This document shows, one piece after another, positions 1 to 10,619 of a DNA stretch of 64,000 bases (its first letter is position 1; each line of letters opens with the position of its first letter). The stretch is taken from positions 1-64,000 of the forward strand of contig JANXLU010000085.1 in the NCBI GenBank assembly GCA_025354985.1. The letters are read 5' to 3'. The DNA comes from Chloroflexota bacterium (GTDB taxonomy: Bacteria; Chloroflexota; Anaerolineae; J036; Brachytrichaceae). The notes under the pieces are model-generated. The model saw nothing but the letters and a program-made list of their open reading frames with translations. It was not told the origin of the DNA and searched no databases. The position numbers and the translations under genes are program-made.

Positions 1-2
1 CC

Positions 3-662
3 GCAGGGAATATGTTAATGGGGTTCGGCGCCATGCTCAGCGCAGCTGCTGGCGGGATTCAAATGGCGGCGCTGTTTCTGGTTGGTTGCATCGCGTTTGA
101 CTCTATTGATGGATCTTTGGCGCGGCTATTAGGCGCATCCAGCACGTTTGGCGCCGAGCTAGATTCGCTTGCAGACATGAGCTCATTTTCACTTGCAAGT
201 GCGGCGGTGTTGTATTTTTGGATTGGTCCAAGAACCGAAGCTTGGATGATTTTATTGGCAACCTGCTTCCACATTGTTGCCGGCGCCGTGCGCTTGGCGC
301 GGTTTAATGTTTCACCTTATCATGCCGATTCGTTCGTCGGCATGCCCACCACGGCAGTAGCGGCGATTATCGCGGCTACGGTGATAACGGTGCCGAAGTT
401 GGATGCAGCAGTGGGATTGGTGATGATTGGCGTGCTTGCAACCCTGATGGTCAGCACTCTGCCGTATATCAAACTTACGCAACTCATGCGGATTCCAAAG
501 TGGGTTTGGCTTGTCATCGTTGCACTTTGTATCGCAAACCTGGAGTTGTCGCTTTCGCCAGTGGTGGTCTGGTTGGCCATTGGGATATATATATGCAGCG
601 GCCCGGTTTTGTGGTTTTGGCAGCAGCATGCACGGGGGCTATCGGCAACGCACGTAGATTGA
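3..662 (+). CDS. pssA: CDP-diacylglycerol-serine O-phosphatidyltransferase (5'-truncated by window)
   Basis: Membrane CDP-alcohol phosphatidyltransferase that joins CDP-diacylglycerol and serine to make phosphatidylserine. The family signature D-x2-DG-x2-AR-x8-G-x3-D-x3-D is complete at about positions 100-190 (DSIDG, then AR, then the spaced G and two Asp). The later RLARFN string is typical of PssA rather than PgsA. Several hydrophobic segments follow to the C-terminus. The frame is open to the left edge, and the Asn-rich first helix usual in the family begins before base 12, so the first ATG here is probably internal and the gene starts outside the window. It converges on dinB with 56 bases between the stops. 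PssA is favoured over other CDP-alcohol transferases on the RLARFN motif. Confidence 0.85.
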   Translation, partial: AGNMLMGFGAMLSAAAGGIQMAALFLVGCIAFDSIDGSLARLLGASSTFGAELDSLADMSSFSLASAAVLYFWIGPRTEAWMILLATCFHIVAGAVRLARFNVSPYHADSFVGMPTTAVAAIIAATVITVPKLDAAVGLVMIGVLATLMVSTLPYIKLTQLMRIPKWVWLVIVALCIANLELSLSPVVVWLAIGIYICSGPVLWFWQQHARGLSATHVD

Positions 663-718
663 CTGTGCTCGGCTGAGGGTCTTTGGGACGTAGGTGTCTT
701 GACCGGAGCGCTTCTAGG

Positions 719-1903
719 TCATGAGATTGGCGTGTTGTAGCGTGTCCTGGGATTTGGTTTTAGGCGCAGACTGGCCCGGTCCACAATTGCGTCACCATAT
801 TGACTTCTTAGTTCGTCCAATACGCCGGCAAGCGCACGTTTTGAGCTGCGACTAGCTGCATGGAGTAATTCAAGCTGCTCGCCGTCTGAGAGCCCCGTCA
901 CACCTACGCCAATCAACCGCACCCGCTGTCCAGAACGCCAATTTTGCCGCCATAGTTTTTCGACTGCGTCAAATAATTCGTCGCCTAACTGGCTTGGTTG
1001 GGCAAGCTTTGCCTGGCGCGTGATCGTTGTGAAATCGGTCCAGCGCAACTTGAGATGGATTGTGGCGGCATGCAAGCCGACCTTGCGCAAGCGAGCGGCA
1101 ACATGATCACATTGTGACAGAAGCTCAATCCTCAATTGATTTTCATCCGCCAGGTCCCGGGCAAACGTATTCTCTTCCGAAATACTCTTTGCACGTCCAT
1201 CCTCCTGGACGGGTGAATCATCTATGCCGTTGGCACGGGCAACAGCGCCGGCCGCATTGTTACCAAATGTGCCGGACAGGTTCGATGGACTGGCCCGCTG
1301 CAGGTCTCCAATTGTTGCGATTCCGATTTGCTTCAAACGAGCCGCGGTCGCCTCGCCGACGCCCCAAAGTTCGCCCACCGCCATAGGTGCGAGAAACGCC
1401 GCTTCCCCGCCGGCGGGGATCTGCAGCACACCGGCTGGTTTGGCCCTGCCACTCGCCATTTTGGATACCAGTTTGCTGGTGGCGATGCCAATTGAACACG
1501 GCAACCTGACTTCAACCGAAATGCGCTTTTGGATTTCCAACGCAAGCGCGCGTGGCGCCGTTTCGAAGCCAGTAACGTCAACCCACGCCTCATCAACACT
1601 AATTTGTTGGAGCGTATTGGTATATTCGCGCAAAATCGACATGACCCTGCGCGAATAGGCGCCATACGTATCGTGACGATGGCCGACCACGATCAACCCG
1701 GGTGCAATCTTGAGCGCTTGTGACGTCGGCATTGCACTGTGAATGCCAAGCTTTCGAGCAGGGTAGCTTGCGCTGCTGATAACGCCCCGCCCGGTTGCCG
1801 CACCGCCTACTGCAAATGCAATGCCGTGCAGGGCCGGATTCAACAATTCTTCGACAGCACAGAAGAATGCATCCATATCGACGTGCATGATGACCCGTCC
1901 CAT
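719..1903 (-). CDS. dinB: DNA polymerase IV (Y-family translesion polymerase)
   Basis: Error-prone Y-family polymerase that copies past damaged bases. The 394-residue protein opens with the family's metal-binding strand (VDMDAFF, Asp9 and Asp11). The second catalytic pair is in SVDEAW (Asp104, Glu105). The little-finger domain occupies roughly residues 240-350, and the basic C-terminal tail would be where a beta-clamp peptide usually sits, but I cannot identify one with confidence. The gene lies 87 bases after the kynurenine operon and has its own -10-like TACAAT 7 bases before the ATG, so it is probably transcribed separately. No LexA-like site was recognised upstream. Confidence 0.95.
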   Translation of the reverse strand: MGRVIMHVDMDAFFCAVEELLNPALHGIAFAVGGAATGRGVISSASYPARKLGIHSAMPTSQALKIAPGLIVVGHRHDTYGAYSRRVMSILREYTNTLQQISVDEAWVDVTGFETAPRALALEIQKRISVEVRLPCSIGIATSKLVSKMASGRAKPAGVLQIPAGGEAAFLAPMAVGELWGVGEATAARLKQIGIATIGDLQRASPSNLSGTFGNNAAGAVARANGIDDSPVQEDGRAKSISEENTFARDLADENQLRIELLSQCDHVAARLRKVGLHAATIHLKLRWTDFTTITRQAKLAQPSQLGDELFDAVEKLWRQNWRSGQRVRLIGVGVTGLSDGEQLELLHAASRSSKRALAGVLDELRSQYGDAIVDRASLRLKPNPRTRYNTPIS

Positions 1904-1910
1904 GGCATGG

Positions 1911-1916
1911 ATTGTA
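1911..1916 (-). promoter_or_regulatory. -10-like element for dinB
   Basis: TACAAT on the minus strand, 7 bases before the dinB ATG. There is no Shine-Dalgarno sequence between them. A weak TTCGCA lies 17 bases further upstream. The short distance predicts a leaderless or nearly leaderless transcript. Confidence 0.4.
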
Positions 1917-1990
1917 TTGCCCGATTATTGTTGTGCGAAGTTGGTACGAAGGTGCAATTACTGTGGTTGTAGGTGGCGGCCACGTAATAT

Positions 1991-2404
1991 TTAGCGCGAA
2001 GTGACCGGCGGAATCGGCACGATCGCCGTAGCTTCAATTTCGACGCGCGCGCGATCTTCCATTAACGCAACAACCTGTACTGCTGTCATGGTTGGGTAGT
2101 GGTCGCCCATAACGGCACGGTAGACCGGGCCGAGCCGTTTTTGGCAACCGAGATATTCGGTCTTTGAAACGACATACCAAACCAAACGGGTGACATGCTC
2201 CGGCTCGCCGCCGGCAAGCGTCAGAATGGAGAGGATATTTTGCAGGGCCAGCCCGGACTGATCAACAAAGTCGTCGCTTTCAAATTCAAACTGTTCGTTC
2301 CAACCAATCTGGCCGCTTATGAACACATGAAGCCCGGAGGCGGCAACGCCCTGGGAGTATCCTCGCGCGCGCGGCCAACCTGTGGGTTGCAATAGGCTGG
2401 TCAT
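1991..2404 (-). CDS. RidA/YjgF-family enamine/imine deaminase
   Basis: Small Rid-family protein of 137 residues, the family's usual length. The Rid core is intact (GLHVFISGQIGWN early, then the C-terminal RVEIEATAIV carrying the Arg that binds the substrate carboxylate in active RidA). The start used here is the ATG at 2404, which forms an ATGA overlap with the kynureninase stop and has a GGTG-type ribosome site. A longer in-frame extension upstream lies inside kynU and does not look like Rid sequence. It is the last gene of the aminobenzoyl-CoA operon. Rid proteins hydrolyse enamines and imines to ketones, and the expected product of the operon's monooxygenase/reductase is a cyclic enamine CoA ester, so deamination of that intermediate is a reasonable but unproven role. 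Confidence 0.85.
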   Translation of the reverse strand: MTSLLQPTGWPRARGYSQGVAASGLHVFISGQIGWNEQFEFESDDFVDQSGLALQNILSILTLAGGEPEHVTRLVWYVVSKTEYLGCQKRLGPVYRAVMGDHYPTMTAVQVVALMEDRARVEIEATAIVPIPPVTSR

Positions 2405-3642
2405 GTCACCTTTTTTCGAGTTTTCCATTCTGGTCGATCCCATGATCGGGCATCTAATATCCCGCCCAGAGTCGCAACTGCATTCCAAACGTCCATGAAT
2501 GATGTATATAGCGGCGTGAGGCCCAGGCGCAAAATATCTGGCGCTCGAAAGTCTCCAATGACATCGCTGGCAATCAGGCCCTGCATGATGGCATAGCTGT
2601 CAGGATGGCGAAAGCTTACCTGGCTTGATCGGTCGCCTCGATTCTCCGGCGTAATCAATTGAAGACTGTGACCGGCACAGCGCTGCGCTACCAGGGCGAT
2701 CAGCAAATCACTCAAGGCAAGCGACTTTGCCCGAATACGAGTCATATCGGCCTCGAGCATGAGGTCGACACCGCACTCCAATGCCGCAAGGCTTAGGATT
2801 GGAGCGGTGCCAGTTATATATCTGTGAATGCCCGGTGCCGGTTTATATGTTGATGAAAATTCAAAGGGTTGTGCATGTCCAAGCCAGCCCGAAAGTGGTT
2901 GACCTACCCCGGCCTGATGCCGCTCGGCAACGTACAAGAAAGCGGGAGCTCCCGGTCCGCCGTTTAGAAACTTATAGCCGCAGCCGACGGCAAAGTCAGC
3001 ACCGGAACCATCAAGATCAACGGGAACTGCGCCGGCGCTATGTGCCAAGTCCCACATGGTCAAGACCCCGTTGGCGTGGGCAAGTGCAGTGAGCCCCTCC
3101 ATGTCATACATCCTGCCGCTCTGGTAATTGCAATGCGTGAGTGTGACCACCGCCACTTGCTCATTGATGTGGGAAGCCAAGTCATCCGCGGGCACCAGGC
3201 GTAATTCATGGCCTGCGCCCAATTGTTGGATCAGACCCTGAATGATATAGAGATCCGTTGGAAAATTATCAACAGTCGAAAGAATAAGTTTTCGATGCGG
3301 ATTTAGGGCAAGGGCGGCCGAAATGGTTTTGAAGACATTGATTGAGGTCGAATCACAGCAAATAACCTGTCCAGAGCCTGCTCCAACAAGCCTGCCAATC
3401 TTGTTGCCGATGCGTTCCGGGAGGTCCATCCATCCGGCCGAATTCCAGCTTCTAATCAGACCGGTAGCCCATTCCTCATTGGCTACTTGTGCCAAGCGAG
3501 CGTTGGTGCTGACCGGCATGGGCCCGAGCGAGTTGCCGTCAAGATAGATAAGACCTTTGGGCAGTATGAAACGATCTCGAAAACCAGACAGCTGGTCTTC
3601 GACGTCCATTCGGGATACGTCAGATATTGATATTTTCGTCAT
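2401..3642 (-). CDS. kynU: Kynureninase
   Basis: PLP enzyme that cleaves kynurenine to anthranilate and alanine. The 413-residue length is normal. The YLDGNSLGP signature is at residues 33-41, the PLP-ring Asp lies in MWDLAHSAGA (Asp198), and the Schiff-base lysine is Lys224 in CGYKFLNGGPG. The gene sits 63 bases after the aminobenzoate-CoA ligase gene and overlaps ridA by ATGA. Placement in an anthranilate-activating operon indicates a catabolic role feeding anthranilate to the ligase, rather than NAD synthesis from 3-hydroxykynurenine. No 3-hydroxyanthranilate dioxygenase or kynurenine 3-monooxygenase is seen in the window. The start ATG has no clear Shine-Dalgarno site. Confidence 0.95.
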   Translation of the reverse strand: MTKISISDVSRMDVEDQLSGFRDRFILPKGLIYLDGNSLGPMPVSTNARLAQVANEEWATGLIRSWNSAGWMDLPERIGNKIGRLVGAGSGQVICCDSTSINVFKTISAALALNPHRKLILSTVDNFPTDLYIIQGLIQQLGAGHELRLVPADDLASHINEQVAVVTLTHCNYQSGRMYDMEGLTALAHANGVLTMWDLAHSAGAVPVDLDGSGADFAVGCGYKFLNGGPGAPAFLYVAERHQAGVGQPLSGWLGHAQPFEFSSTYKPAPGIHRYITGTAPILSLAALECGVDLMLEADMTRIRAKSLALSDLLIALVAQRCAGHSLQLITPENRGDRSSQVSFRHPDSYAIMQGLIASDVIGDFRAPDILRLGLTPLYTSFMDVWNAVATLGGILDARSWDRPEWKTRKKVT

Positions 3643-3705
3643 GGCTAGCGTTGTTTGAACTGGTAACGTTTTGAACGAGATTAAGCAAGCATGTTGAACA
3701 TCAGG

Positions 3706-5316
3706 CTATTGGCGGAGCTTGAATCGCTGGAGCTTGCCGGTTTCGGTTCGTGGCAATGCAGCCATGAATTCAATCGCACGCGGATATTTGTATGGCGCTA
3801 TAGTTTGCTTTACGTAGTCTTGCAATGACTTTACGGCTTCCGCATCGGCGACGTATCCGGCGCGCAAGACAATGAAGGCTTTAACGATCATGCCACGATC
3901 CTCATCCGGGGTTCCCACCACTGCGCACTCGGCCACTGCGGGATGCAAAAGCAAGGCTTCTTCAACTTCAGGGCCGGCGATGTTGTATCCAGCGCTGATG
4001 ATCATATCGTCGGTGCGGGCCTGATACCAAAAGTAGCCGTCTTCGTCCATCCGGTAGGCGTCTCCCGTGACGTTCCACCCATTGATGACATAGCTCCGCT
4101 GGCGGTCATCCGCCAGGTAGCGGCAACCGGTCGGTCCCTTGACCGCCAGTCGACCAACGGTATTATTAGGAGTCGGGATGCCGACTTCATCAAGGATACA
4201 CGCTTCATATCCCGGAACAACCCTGCCCGTGGCGCCAGGTCGGACGTCGGATTCAGACGCTGAAATAAAGATGTGGAGCAGTTCGGTTGTGCCCAGCCCA
4301 TCGATCATTTCCAATCCAGTTTTTTCGCGCCAAAGCGTGCGCGTTCCAGCGGGTAATGCCTCCCCTGCCGACACAGATTTTTTTAGCGTGGCAAGTTTGT
4401 AGCCACGTGCCAGGGGCGCCATTTGTCGGTAGAACGTCGGCGCGGTCCACGTAATCGTCGCGCCGAAATCGTCAATCCCTTGAAGTAAAGATGCTGGCGT
4501 TGCGCGCTCGAGCAGCACGGTGCTGGCCCCAAACCGCAATGGAAACAACAGCAGGGCGCCTAGTCCGAAGGTAAACGCAAGGGGAGGCGTGCCAATGCAA
4601 ACATCGGTGGCCCCCATTTTGACGATGAATCTCGGAAAGCAATCGCATATTGCAAGGACATCCCTATGGAAATGCATCGTTCCCTTTGGCTTGCCGGTAG
4701 TGCCAGAGGTAAACGCTATCAATGCCACATCATCCGCGGCGGTATCAACATTTTGAAATGTCGTGGGTTTGTTGCGAAACAGCGGGTGCAAACCCGAGGG
4801 TGAGTCATCATGAAAATACACGATGCGAGAGAGCGATGGACACTGCGCCTGCGCATTTAGCAGTTCATCCTTGAGCGCACTGTCGCATATTGCCGCCTGC
4901 ACGCGAGCTTTAACAATTACGTCAACCAGTTCACGTGACCTTAGAAGCGGCATTGTGACCACCACCACCAGACCGGCCTTTAGCGCGGCCAGCCAACAGG
5001 CGCACATTTGCAGGTTGTTTGCACCGCGCAACAAGATTCGGTTTCCGGGGACCAGGTGCATATCCTGAACAAACATGTGGGCAATTTGATTCGCAAACCC
5101 TTGCAATTGCCCATAGGTGGTCCAACCGTGCTCGGTGTCATGGATCGCGTGTTTTTCGGACCAACCCTTCGCGATCCAATTGTCAAGCAGTTCCGCGGCG
5201 CAATTGAGCCTGTCAGGATATAACACATGGTCTTGCGTCAAAAGCAGGTCTGGCCACAGCTCTTTTGGTGGAAGATTGTCCCGGGCGAACGTGTCGGTGT
5301 GTGCGGATGAATTCAT
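3706..5316 (-). CDS. 2-aminobenzoate(benzoate)-CoA ligase family
   Basis: Acyl-adenylating enzyme of 536 residues, predicted to convert anthranilate, ATP and CoA to 2-aminobenzoyl-CoA. The N-terminus contains [13 protein letters not shown], a pattern I associate with the benzoate/2-aminobenzoate-CoA ligase subfamily. The phosphate-binding loop is [12 protein letters not shown], the VTGD-type Asp lies in NVTGDAYR, and the catalytic C-terminal lysine lies in [10 protein letters not shown]. Its start overlaps the acyl-CoA dehydrogenase stop by ATGA. Context (kynureninase downstream, aminobenzoyl-CoA monooxygenase/reductase upstream in the same operon) is the main reason to choose 2-aminobenzoate over benzoate. 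Sequence alone does not fix the substrate. Confidence 0.85.
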   Translation of the reverse strand: MNSSAHTDTFARDNLPPKELWPDLLLTQDHVLYPDRLNCAAELLDNWIAKGWSEKHAIHDTEHGWTTYGQLQGFANQIAHMFVQDMHLVPGNRILLRGANNLQMCACWLAALKAGLVVVVTMPLLRSRELVDVIVKARVQAAICDSALKDELLNAQAQCPSLSRIVYFHDDSPSGLHPLFRNKPTTFQNVDTAADDVALIAFTSGTTGKPKGTMHFHRDVLAICDCFPRFIVKMGATDVCIGTPPLAFTFGLGALLLFPLRFGASTVLLERATPASLLQGIDDFGATITWTAPTFYRQMAPLARGYKLATLKKSVSAGEALPAGTRTLWREKTGLEMIDGLGTTELLHIFISASESDVRPGATGRVVPGYEACILDEVGIPTPNNTVGRLAVKGPTGCRYLADDRQRSYVINGWNVTGDAYRMDEDGYFWYQARTDDMIISAGYNIAGPEVEEALLLHPAVAECAVVGTPDEDRGMIVKAFIVLRAGYVADAEAVKSLQDYVKQTIAPYKYPRAIEFMAALPRTETGKLQRFKLRQ

Positions 5317-6473
5317 GTGGTTGATCCCTTGAAGCTTCGTCCAATGATTAGTTTTTGTACCTCGGTCGCGCCTTCGTAGATGCGTAGTGCACGAATCTCG
5401 CGGTATAGTGTTTCGCTAATATTGCCTTTGCTGACGCCCCTGGCACCAAACAGCTGCACGGCTGAATCAATCACCAATTGGGCATTTTCGGTTGCCAGCA
5501 TCTTTGCCATAGCCGCCTCTCGCGTGGTATTTGCGTGCGGCACATCGCGCAACCAGGCCGCCCGATACGTTAAGAGCTCGGAGGAGTCAATAGCTGCCGC
5601 CATGTCCGCCAATTTGGATTGGGTAACTGGTAAATCCAACAGGGTGGCGCCAAACATGCGACGACCGCGGGCATGTTGGAGCGATTCATCGAAGGCACGG
5701 CGGGCAAAACCAATTGCTGCGGCGGCAACCGAGGCGCGAAAAATGTCCAGCGTGCTCATGGCGACCTTGAACCCTTGTCCTGGCTCACCCAGCATCGCGG
5801 AAATCGGGACTCGACAGTCTATGAATTGCAGCGTTGCAAGCGGGTGGGGCGCTATTACTTCGAGCCGCTCCGTGACATGCAGACCGGGTGTGTTGGCCGG
5901 CACGAGAAAGGCTGATATTCCATGGGCGCCGGCTCCGTTCGTGGTCCGCGCAAAAACGGTGTAAAAGTCCGCGATGCCGCCGTTGCTTATCCAGGTCTTG
6001 CAGCCATTGAGCACAGCCGAATCGTCCTGTAGTTCCGCCCGAGTGGTCATTGCGGCAACGTCCGACCCGGCATCGGGTTCGGACAGTGCAAATGCCGCAA
6101 TGAATTCACCGGATGCAACCTGGGGAAGGTAATCCGACTTCTGCCGATCAGAACCGTAAAGTGCAATAGCACCGCTGCCCAATCCTTGCATTGCAAACAC
6201 AAAGTCCGCCAGGCCGTGGTGGTAGGCGAGTGTTTCACGAATCAGGCAGATGCTGCGTGATTCGATTGAAGTGTGAATACCCCCGTGTGATGCGGGCACG
6301 GCGTATCGAAGCCAGCCGGCGGAGCCCAAAAGTTTGGCGAGGTGACGGCACTCCGAGTCAACGTCACTGGCATGTCCCGCCGTTAGGTTCGCCCCGCACC
6401 AGAGGTCAAGAGCGTGCGCAAGCGAGCCGTGGTCAGGATCGAAGAAGGGTAAATTCGTGATCGGGGAAATCAT
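5313..6473 (-). CDS. Acyl-CoA dehydrogenase
   Basis: FAD-dependent acyl-CoA dehydrogenase of 386 residues with all three domains: an N-terminal helical domain, a central beta domain with [10 protein letters not shown] and TWISNGG, and a C-terminal helical domain. The C-terminal [11 protein letters not shown] carries the catalytic Glu position of the family. It starts directly after the enoyl-CoA hydratase stop (TAAATG, no gap) and its stop overlaps the ligase start. In this operon it probably oxidises or reduces an alicyclic or ring-opened CoA thioester made from 2-aminobenzoyl-CoA. The precise substrate cannot be told from sequence. Confidence 0.9.
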   Translation of the reverse strand: MISPITNLPFFDPDHGSLAHALDLWCGANLTAGHASDVDSECRHLAKLLGSAGWLRYAVPASHGGIHTSIESRSICLIRETLAYHHGLADFVFAMQGLGSGAIALYGSDRQKSDYLPQVASGEFIAAFALSEPDAGSDVAAMTTRAELQDDSAVLNGCKTWISNGGIADFYTVFARTTNGAGAHGISAFLVPANTPGLHVTERLEVIAPHPLATLQFIDCRVPISAMLGEPGQGFKVAMSTLDIFRASVAAAAIGFARRAFDESLQHARGRRMFGATLLDLPVTQSKLADMAAAIDSSELLTYRAAWLRDVPHANTTREAAMAKMLATENAQLVIDSAVQLFGARGVSKGNISETLYREIRALRIYEGATEVQKLIIGRSFKGSTT

Positions 6474-7265
6474 TTAGTCGCCACGAAAAATAGGTCGCTG
6501 CTTAAGAGCAAACGCTTCATATGCCCGCCGAAAGTCATTGGTCTGCATGCACAGCACCTGTGCGTCAGCTTCAGCGTCAATCGCCTGTAAAGGTCCCATG
6601 CTCCATTCCTGCATAAGCATGCGTTTGGTCATCGCATGGGCAAAGGTGGGCCCGGTTGCGAGACCGTGGGCAAGCTCAAATGCACGGTCTAAAAGTTGTT
6701 CACTGTCATGGAGACTGTTGAAGAAACCCCATCGTTCTCCCTCCGCTGAGGTCATGGAGCGCCCGGTATATAGCAGCTCGGCCGCGCGACCTTGACCGAT
6801 CACCCGAGGTAGCAGGCTGCAAGCACCCATATCGCAACCCGCCAAGCCGACGCGGGCAAACAGAAACGCGGTTTTACATGCTGGCGTGCCCAGGCGCAGG
6901 TCAGAAGCCAGCGCGAGCATAGCGCCTGCACCAGCGCAGACGCCGTCGACGGCAGCAATGATCGGTTGGGGACAGCTGACCATTGCCTTGACCAAATCCC
7001 CCGTCATTCGGGTAAAGGCAAGCAGATCTGGCGTGCTCATCCGGGTCAGAGGCCCGATAATTTCATGCACATCCCCGCCGCTACAGAAATTGCCACCTGC
7101 GCCCGTGATAACCATTGCCTTGATGTCGCTCTGATTGGCAAGCTTACGAAACAAATCTCGCAGTTCGGCATAGGAATCAAAAGTAAGCGGATTTTTGCGT
7201 TCGGGCCTGTTGAGGATGATCGTCCCAACATTTTCACGTTGCTCCCATAAAAAGTGTGTGGCCAT
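6474..7265 (-). CDS. Enoyl-CoA hydratase/isomerase family protein
   Basis: Crotonase-fold protein of 263 residues. The oxyanion-hole segments are visible ([11 protein letters not shown] near residue 62, and [11 protein letters not shown] near 105). The region where classical hydratases carry their two catalytic Glu residues reads [16 protein letters not shown], with Asp and Cys instead of Glu at these positions. It may therefore be a ring hydrolase or other crotonase activity rather than a simple hydratase. The gene follows the MarR gene by 14 bases and abuts the acyl-CoA dehydrogenase gene. Its role in ring hydration or opening after dearomatisation is inferred from the operon. Confidence 0.85.
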   Translation of the reverse strand: MATHFLWEQRENVGTIILNRPERKNPLTFDSYAELRDLFRKLANQSDIKAMVITGAGGNFCSGGDVHEIIGPLTRMSTPDLLAFTRMTGDLVKAMVSCPQPIIAAVDGVCAGAGAMLALASDLRLGTPACKTAFLFARVGLAGCDMGACSLLPRVIGQGRAAELLYTGRSMTSAEGERWGFFNSLHDSEQLLDRAFELAHGLATGPTFAHAMTKRMLMQEWSMGPLQAIDAEADAQVLCMQTNDFRRAYEAFALKQRPIFRGD

Positions 7266-7279
7266 GTTGTTAAATTGCT

Positions 7280-7798
7280 TCAGGCGGACGTTGACAGCGA
7301 GTTACCGTTGACTATGGGCGACGATTTTGCATGAATGGAATGTTTCAAGTTGCCCAACGCGACGTAAAGTCGTTGCTGGTCGGGCGCTTCGAACTTGCCC
7401 AGCAATTCAACAACCCAGGCTTCATGCGCGCGCGCCATCCGTGCAAAGGAATTCTTCCCTACGCGTGTTAGTGCAACCCGAATTGCCCGCCTGTCAGTTG
7501 GTGATTCTGTGCGCTTGACCAGACCTTCAGCAGCGAGCTGATCGGTTAATCCGGTAACGTTCCCGCCGGTCACCATCAATCTTTTAGATAGTTCATTCAT
7601 CATCAACCCTTCTGGAAACCGAGCCAACTGGGCCAGACAGTCAAACCGTGGGAGCGAGATATTGAACTCCGATCGGAGGCGGGCGCGAATAATGCGCTCG
7701 ATCATGCTGTGACAGGTGAAAAGCCGCACCCAAAGCCGCAACGACAAATGGTCAACATCAGTAACGTTTGATTCGCGGTCAAGTGTTCGATCAGGCAT
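7280..7798 (-). CDS. MarR-family transcriptional regulator
   Basis: Predicted dimeric winged-helix regulator of 172 residues, longer than the usual 140-150. The recognition region [24 protein letters not shown] and the wing [18 protein letters not shown] are typical MarR. I start it at 7798. A longer reading frame continues upstream, but that part lies inside the cupin gene and does not resemble MarR sequence. It is the third gene of the catabolic operon, 47 bases after the cupin. A palindrome in the operon promoter (10623-10640) is a natural candidate for its operator, with an aromatic CoA ester or anthranilate as possible effector. Both are inferences. Confidence 0.88.
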   Translation of the reverse strand: MPDRTLDRESNVTDVDHLSLRLWVRLFTCHSMIERIIRARLRSEFNISLPRFDCLAQLARFPEGLMMNELSKRLMVTGGNVTGLTDQLAAEGLVKRTESPTDRRAIRVALTRVGKNSFARMARAHEAWVVELLGKFEAPDQQRLYVALGNLKHSIHAKSSPIVNGNSLSTSA

Positions 7799-7845
7799 AG
7801 TTTCGCCGGAGCGGCGCAGAATTTGCTCGGTCACGTGCGAACCCA

Positions 7846-8301
7846 CTATGAATCGACGGGCCGGTATTTGGACGGATAGTTCACAATTTTGTCCCATTCA
7901 TCGGCTGCGGATCGGGCTACAAATGCCACGACGGGTTCATCACCAATGTTGAACACCTCGTGTGGGACGCCAGGCTTGATGTAGATGAAATCACCCGCAT
8001 GGTTTATGATTTCGTTTGTCAGCCCTTCACCAAATGTGTGTTTTACAGTTCCCTGGGCAATGAACAGCATGACTTCAAACCCGTCATGTATGTGCGCGTA
8101 GGCAATGGCACCAGGAGGCACCTGGGCGACATTCACGCTGAGTCCCTTTGAACCCACATTTTTGCCACTCATACCCTGCTGATAGTGGATCCCGTTCCAT
8201 CCCCGTTCCTTCCCACCGCCACGGATAACCGAGATGCCCCCGGCATCCTCCACTGCGGTAAGGTCGATTGATCCGGTGCCTGTTGTTTTTGTTTTATCCA
8301 T
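7846..8301 (-). CDS. Cupin-domain protein
   Basis: Single-domain cupin of 151 residues. Motif 1 is HIHDGFEVMLFIAQG (two His and the Glu) and motif 2 is GDFIYIKPGVPHEVFN (third His), so the usual metal ligands are present. It lies 14 bases after the monooxygenase/reductase stop, as the second gene of the operon. There is no clear Shine-Dalgarno site. Family members range from small dioxygenases to isomerases and simple binding proteins. In this setting it could act on an intermediate of 2-aminobenzoyl-CoA breakdown or sense one, but sequence does not decide. Confidence 0.85.
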   Translation of the reverse strand: MDKTKTTGTGSIDLTAVEDAGGISVIRGGGKERGWNGIHYQQGMSGKNVGSKGLSVNVAQVPPGAIAYAHIHDGFEVMLFIAQGTVKHTFGEGLTNEIINHAGDFIYIKPGVPHEVFNIGDEPVVAFVARSAADEWDKIVNYPSKYRPVDS

Positions 8302-8315
8302 GTTTTTTGATTTTG

Positions 8316-10610
8316 CTAGATTTGAGATTTGTTTCGGTAGAGTTGATCACGACCCGGCAGATATTGTTTTGGCCAGGCAATTTCCGCGCCACGAAAGTTT
8401 AGCTGGGCGGCGGCGTGAAGTGTCCAATAGGGGTCAGCCAAATGCGGGCGACCAAGGGCGCAGAGATCGGCGCGGCCCGCTGCAATGATGCTATTTACAT
8501 GATCGGGCTCAAAAATCGCTCCAACCGCCATGGTCGCCATACCTATTTCGTTGCGTATGCGATCTGAAAATGGCGTCTGATACATCCGGCCATAGGTTGG
8601 CTTTGCCTTGCGTGTCGTTTGGCCGCTTGACACATCGATCAAATCACACCCTGCAGTCTTAAAGAGTCTGGCGATTTCGACCGCGTCGTCCACGGTGTTG
8701 CCGCCGGGCGCCCAGTCATGCGCCGAGATGCGGACTGACATGGGTTTATCAGCTGGCCACACCGTGCGCATGGCAGCGAATACTTCGAGCGGAAAGCGAC
8801 AACGACCAACGAGCGATCCCCCATACTCGTCGGTTCTGAAATTGGTCAGGGGGCTTAGGAATGCGCTTAGCAAGTATCCGTGGGCGCAATGCAACTCCAA
8901 CCAGTCAAAACCGCAATGGACGGCCATTCGCGTGGCCCTTACAAAATCAGCAGATACGCGCGTCATGTCTGCGACAGTCATTTCTTGCGGGATTTGGTTG
9001 GTTGGGCCATATGCGAGCGGGCTGGCAGCAAGCAACGGCCAGTTGCCGGTTTCGAGCGGTTCATTTTCGCGCTCCCAACCAACTTGGGTGCTGCCCTTTG
9101 GCCCGGCATGACCAAGCTGCAAAGCTACTTTTGCATGCGAATGATTGTGGATAAAATCGACAATTCGGCGCCAAGCCTGGGTGTGGTCATCGGTATAAAT
9201 GCCGGCGCAACCCGGCGTTATCCGGGCATCCGGGCTCGGGCAGGTCATTTCGGTAAACACGAGGCCGGCTCCGCCCATGGCGCGGCTGCCCAAATGAACG
9301 AGATAGTAGTCATCTGGAAGGCCGTCCCGGCAGGAGTACTGCGCCATGGGTGAAACCACAACGCGGTTCGGCACTTCGACGCCCCGAAGTTTGAACGGCG
9401 TGAGCATCGGCGGAATTGCCTCAGTACCGTGCCCGCTTAATTGGTCTATGTGCGATTCGATTGTCTCGACATATTCATGATCACGCATCCGCAAGTTTTC
9501 ATGAGAGACACGCTGGCTCCGCGTTAGGAGGCTATAGGCAAACTGAGGGGCATCCAAGGCAGCGTGCAAGGCAACCTGTTCAAACCACTCCGTACTGTTT
9601 CGGGCCGCATTTTGAAGTTTAGCCACCTCCACCTTGCGAATTCGTTCGTAGTCGGCAAAGGCCTGATTGACACACGAGTGAATTGAATCCAATTGTGAAT
9701 TCAGATGGCCATGTTGGGAGAACTGGCGGGCCAATTCAATTGCATCCTCTAACGCCAATTTGGTGCCTGATCCAATTGAGAAATGAGCGGTGTGAGCGGC
9801 ATCGCCCATCAGCACAATGTTCTTGTGGGTCCAGCGGTTGGTGAAAATACGGCGGAAATTTATCCAAGGATTGGCCAAGTGCTTTGCGTTATTCAGCAGC
9901 GGGTTCCCGTTTAAGTATTTGGCAAACACGCGTTCACACCAGGCAATACCTTCATCGGCCGGCAACTGATCCAAACCAGCGGCGCACCAATTTGAGTCTG
10001 TGGTTTCGACAATAAAGGTGCTGGTGTCTTGGTCAAACTGATATGCATGCGCTTGGAACCAGCCAAATTCGGTCTCTTCAAATGCAAACGTGAACGCACT
10101 AAAGCGTTGGTGGGTGCCAAGCCAGACAAATTTGCACAGTCTCGTATCTATATTTGGCTCGAATATGTCGGCATACCTGGTGCGAATTCGACTATTGGCG
10201 CCATCGCACGCAACCACGACATCGGCGTTTGCCAATATTTGCTCATCGGTTACGTCGGTTTGAAACCTGAGGGCTACATCAAGCGAGCGGCAACGATCCT
10301 GAAGTAGATTGAGCAAATGGCGGCGCCCAATGCCGCAAAAACCATGGCCGCGTGACGTGACAGTCCGGCCCTTGTAGTGAATATCAATATCGTCCCAATG
10401 GTTAAAGCCTGCCGTAATTTGTGCGTGGGACACTGGGTCTGAAACAAGCATATTGCCAAGCGTGGCGTCGGAAAACACAACACCCCAGCCAAACGTATCG
10501 TCTGGTTTGTTTCGCTCGATTACCGTAATGTCATGACGTGGATCCTGCAACTTCATCAAAATTGCAAAGTACAGACCCGCAGGGCCTCCACCGACGCACA
10601 CGATTTTCAT
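8316..10610 (-). CDS. 2-aminobenzoyl-CoA monooxygenase/reductase (FAD hydroxylase-old yellow enzyme fusion)
   Basis: Two flavin enzymes in one 764-residue chain. Residues 1 to about 380 form an FAD aromatic hydroxylase ([10 protein letters not shown] at the N-terminus, [14 protein letters not shown] near 270). Residues from about 395 to the end form an old-yellow-enzyme domain ([39 protein letters not shown]). This architecture is known for 2-aminobenzoyl-CoA monooxygenase/reductase of Azoarcus evansii and for salicylyl-CoA 5-hydroxylase. The former hydroxylates and then reduces the ring, giving a non-aromatic amino-oxo-cyclohexene CoA ester. Kynureninase and aminobenzoate ligase in the same operon favour that activity. 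It is the promoter-proximal gene, and the start ATG lies 9 bases after the predicted -10 box. Confidence 0.92.
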   Translation of the reverse strand: MKIVCVGGGPAGLYFAILMKLQDPRHDITVIERNKPDDTFGWGVVFSDATLGNMLVSDPVSHAQITAGFNHWDDIDIHYKGRTVTSRGHGFCGIGRRHLLNLLQDRCRSLDVALRFQTDVTDEQILANADVVVACDGANSRIRTRYADIFEPNIDTRLCKFVWLGTHQRFSAFTFAFEETEFGWFQAHAYQFDQDTSTFIVETTDSNWCAAGLDQLPADEGIAWCERVFAKYLNGNPLLNNAKHLANPWINFRRIFTNRWTHKNIVLMGDAAHTAHFSIGSGTKLALEDAIELARQFSQHGHLNSQLDSIHSCVNQAFADYERIRKVEVAKLQNAARNSTEWFEQVALHAALDAPQFAYSLLTRSQRVSHENLRMRDHEYVETIESHIDQLSGHGTEAIPPMLTPFKLRGVEVPNRVVVSPMAQYSCRDGLPDDYYLVHLGSRAMGGAGLVFTEMTCPSPDARITPGCAGIYTDDHTQAWRRIVDFIHNHSHAKVALQLGHAGPKGSTQVGWERENEPLETGNWPLLAASPLAYGPTNQIPQEMTVADMTRVSADFVRATRMAVHCGFDWLELHCAHGYLLSAFLSPLTNFRTDEYGGSLVGRCRFPLEVFAAMRTVWPADKPMSVRISAHDWAPGGNTVDDAVEIARLFKTAGCDLIDVSSGQTTRKAKPTYGRMYQTPFSDRIRNEIGMATMAVGAIFEPDHVNSIIAAGRADLCALGRPHLADPYWTLHAAAQLNFRGAEIAWPKQYLPGRDQLYRNKSQI

Positions 10611-10619
10611 ACGCAGATA

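Noticed and set aside
1904-1990. Terminator after ridA
   Set aside because: GTGGCCGCCAC can pair for only 4 bases and has no U-run.
7846-8301. 3-hydroxyanthranilate 3,4-dioxygenase for the cupin
   Set aside because: The protein is a plain short cupin without that family's length or motifs, and the operon activates anthranilate by CoA rather than hydroxylating it at position 3.
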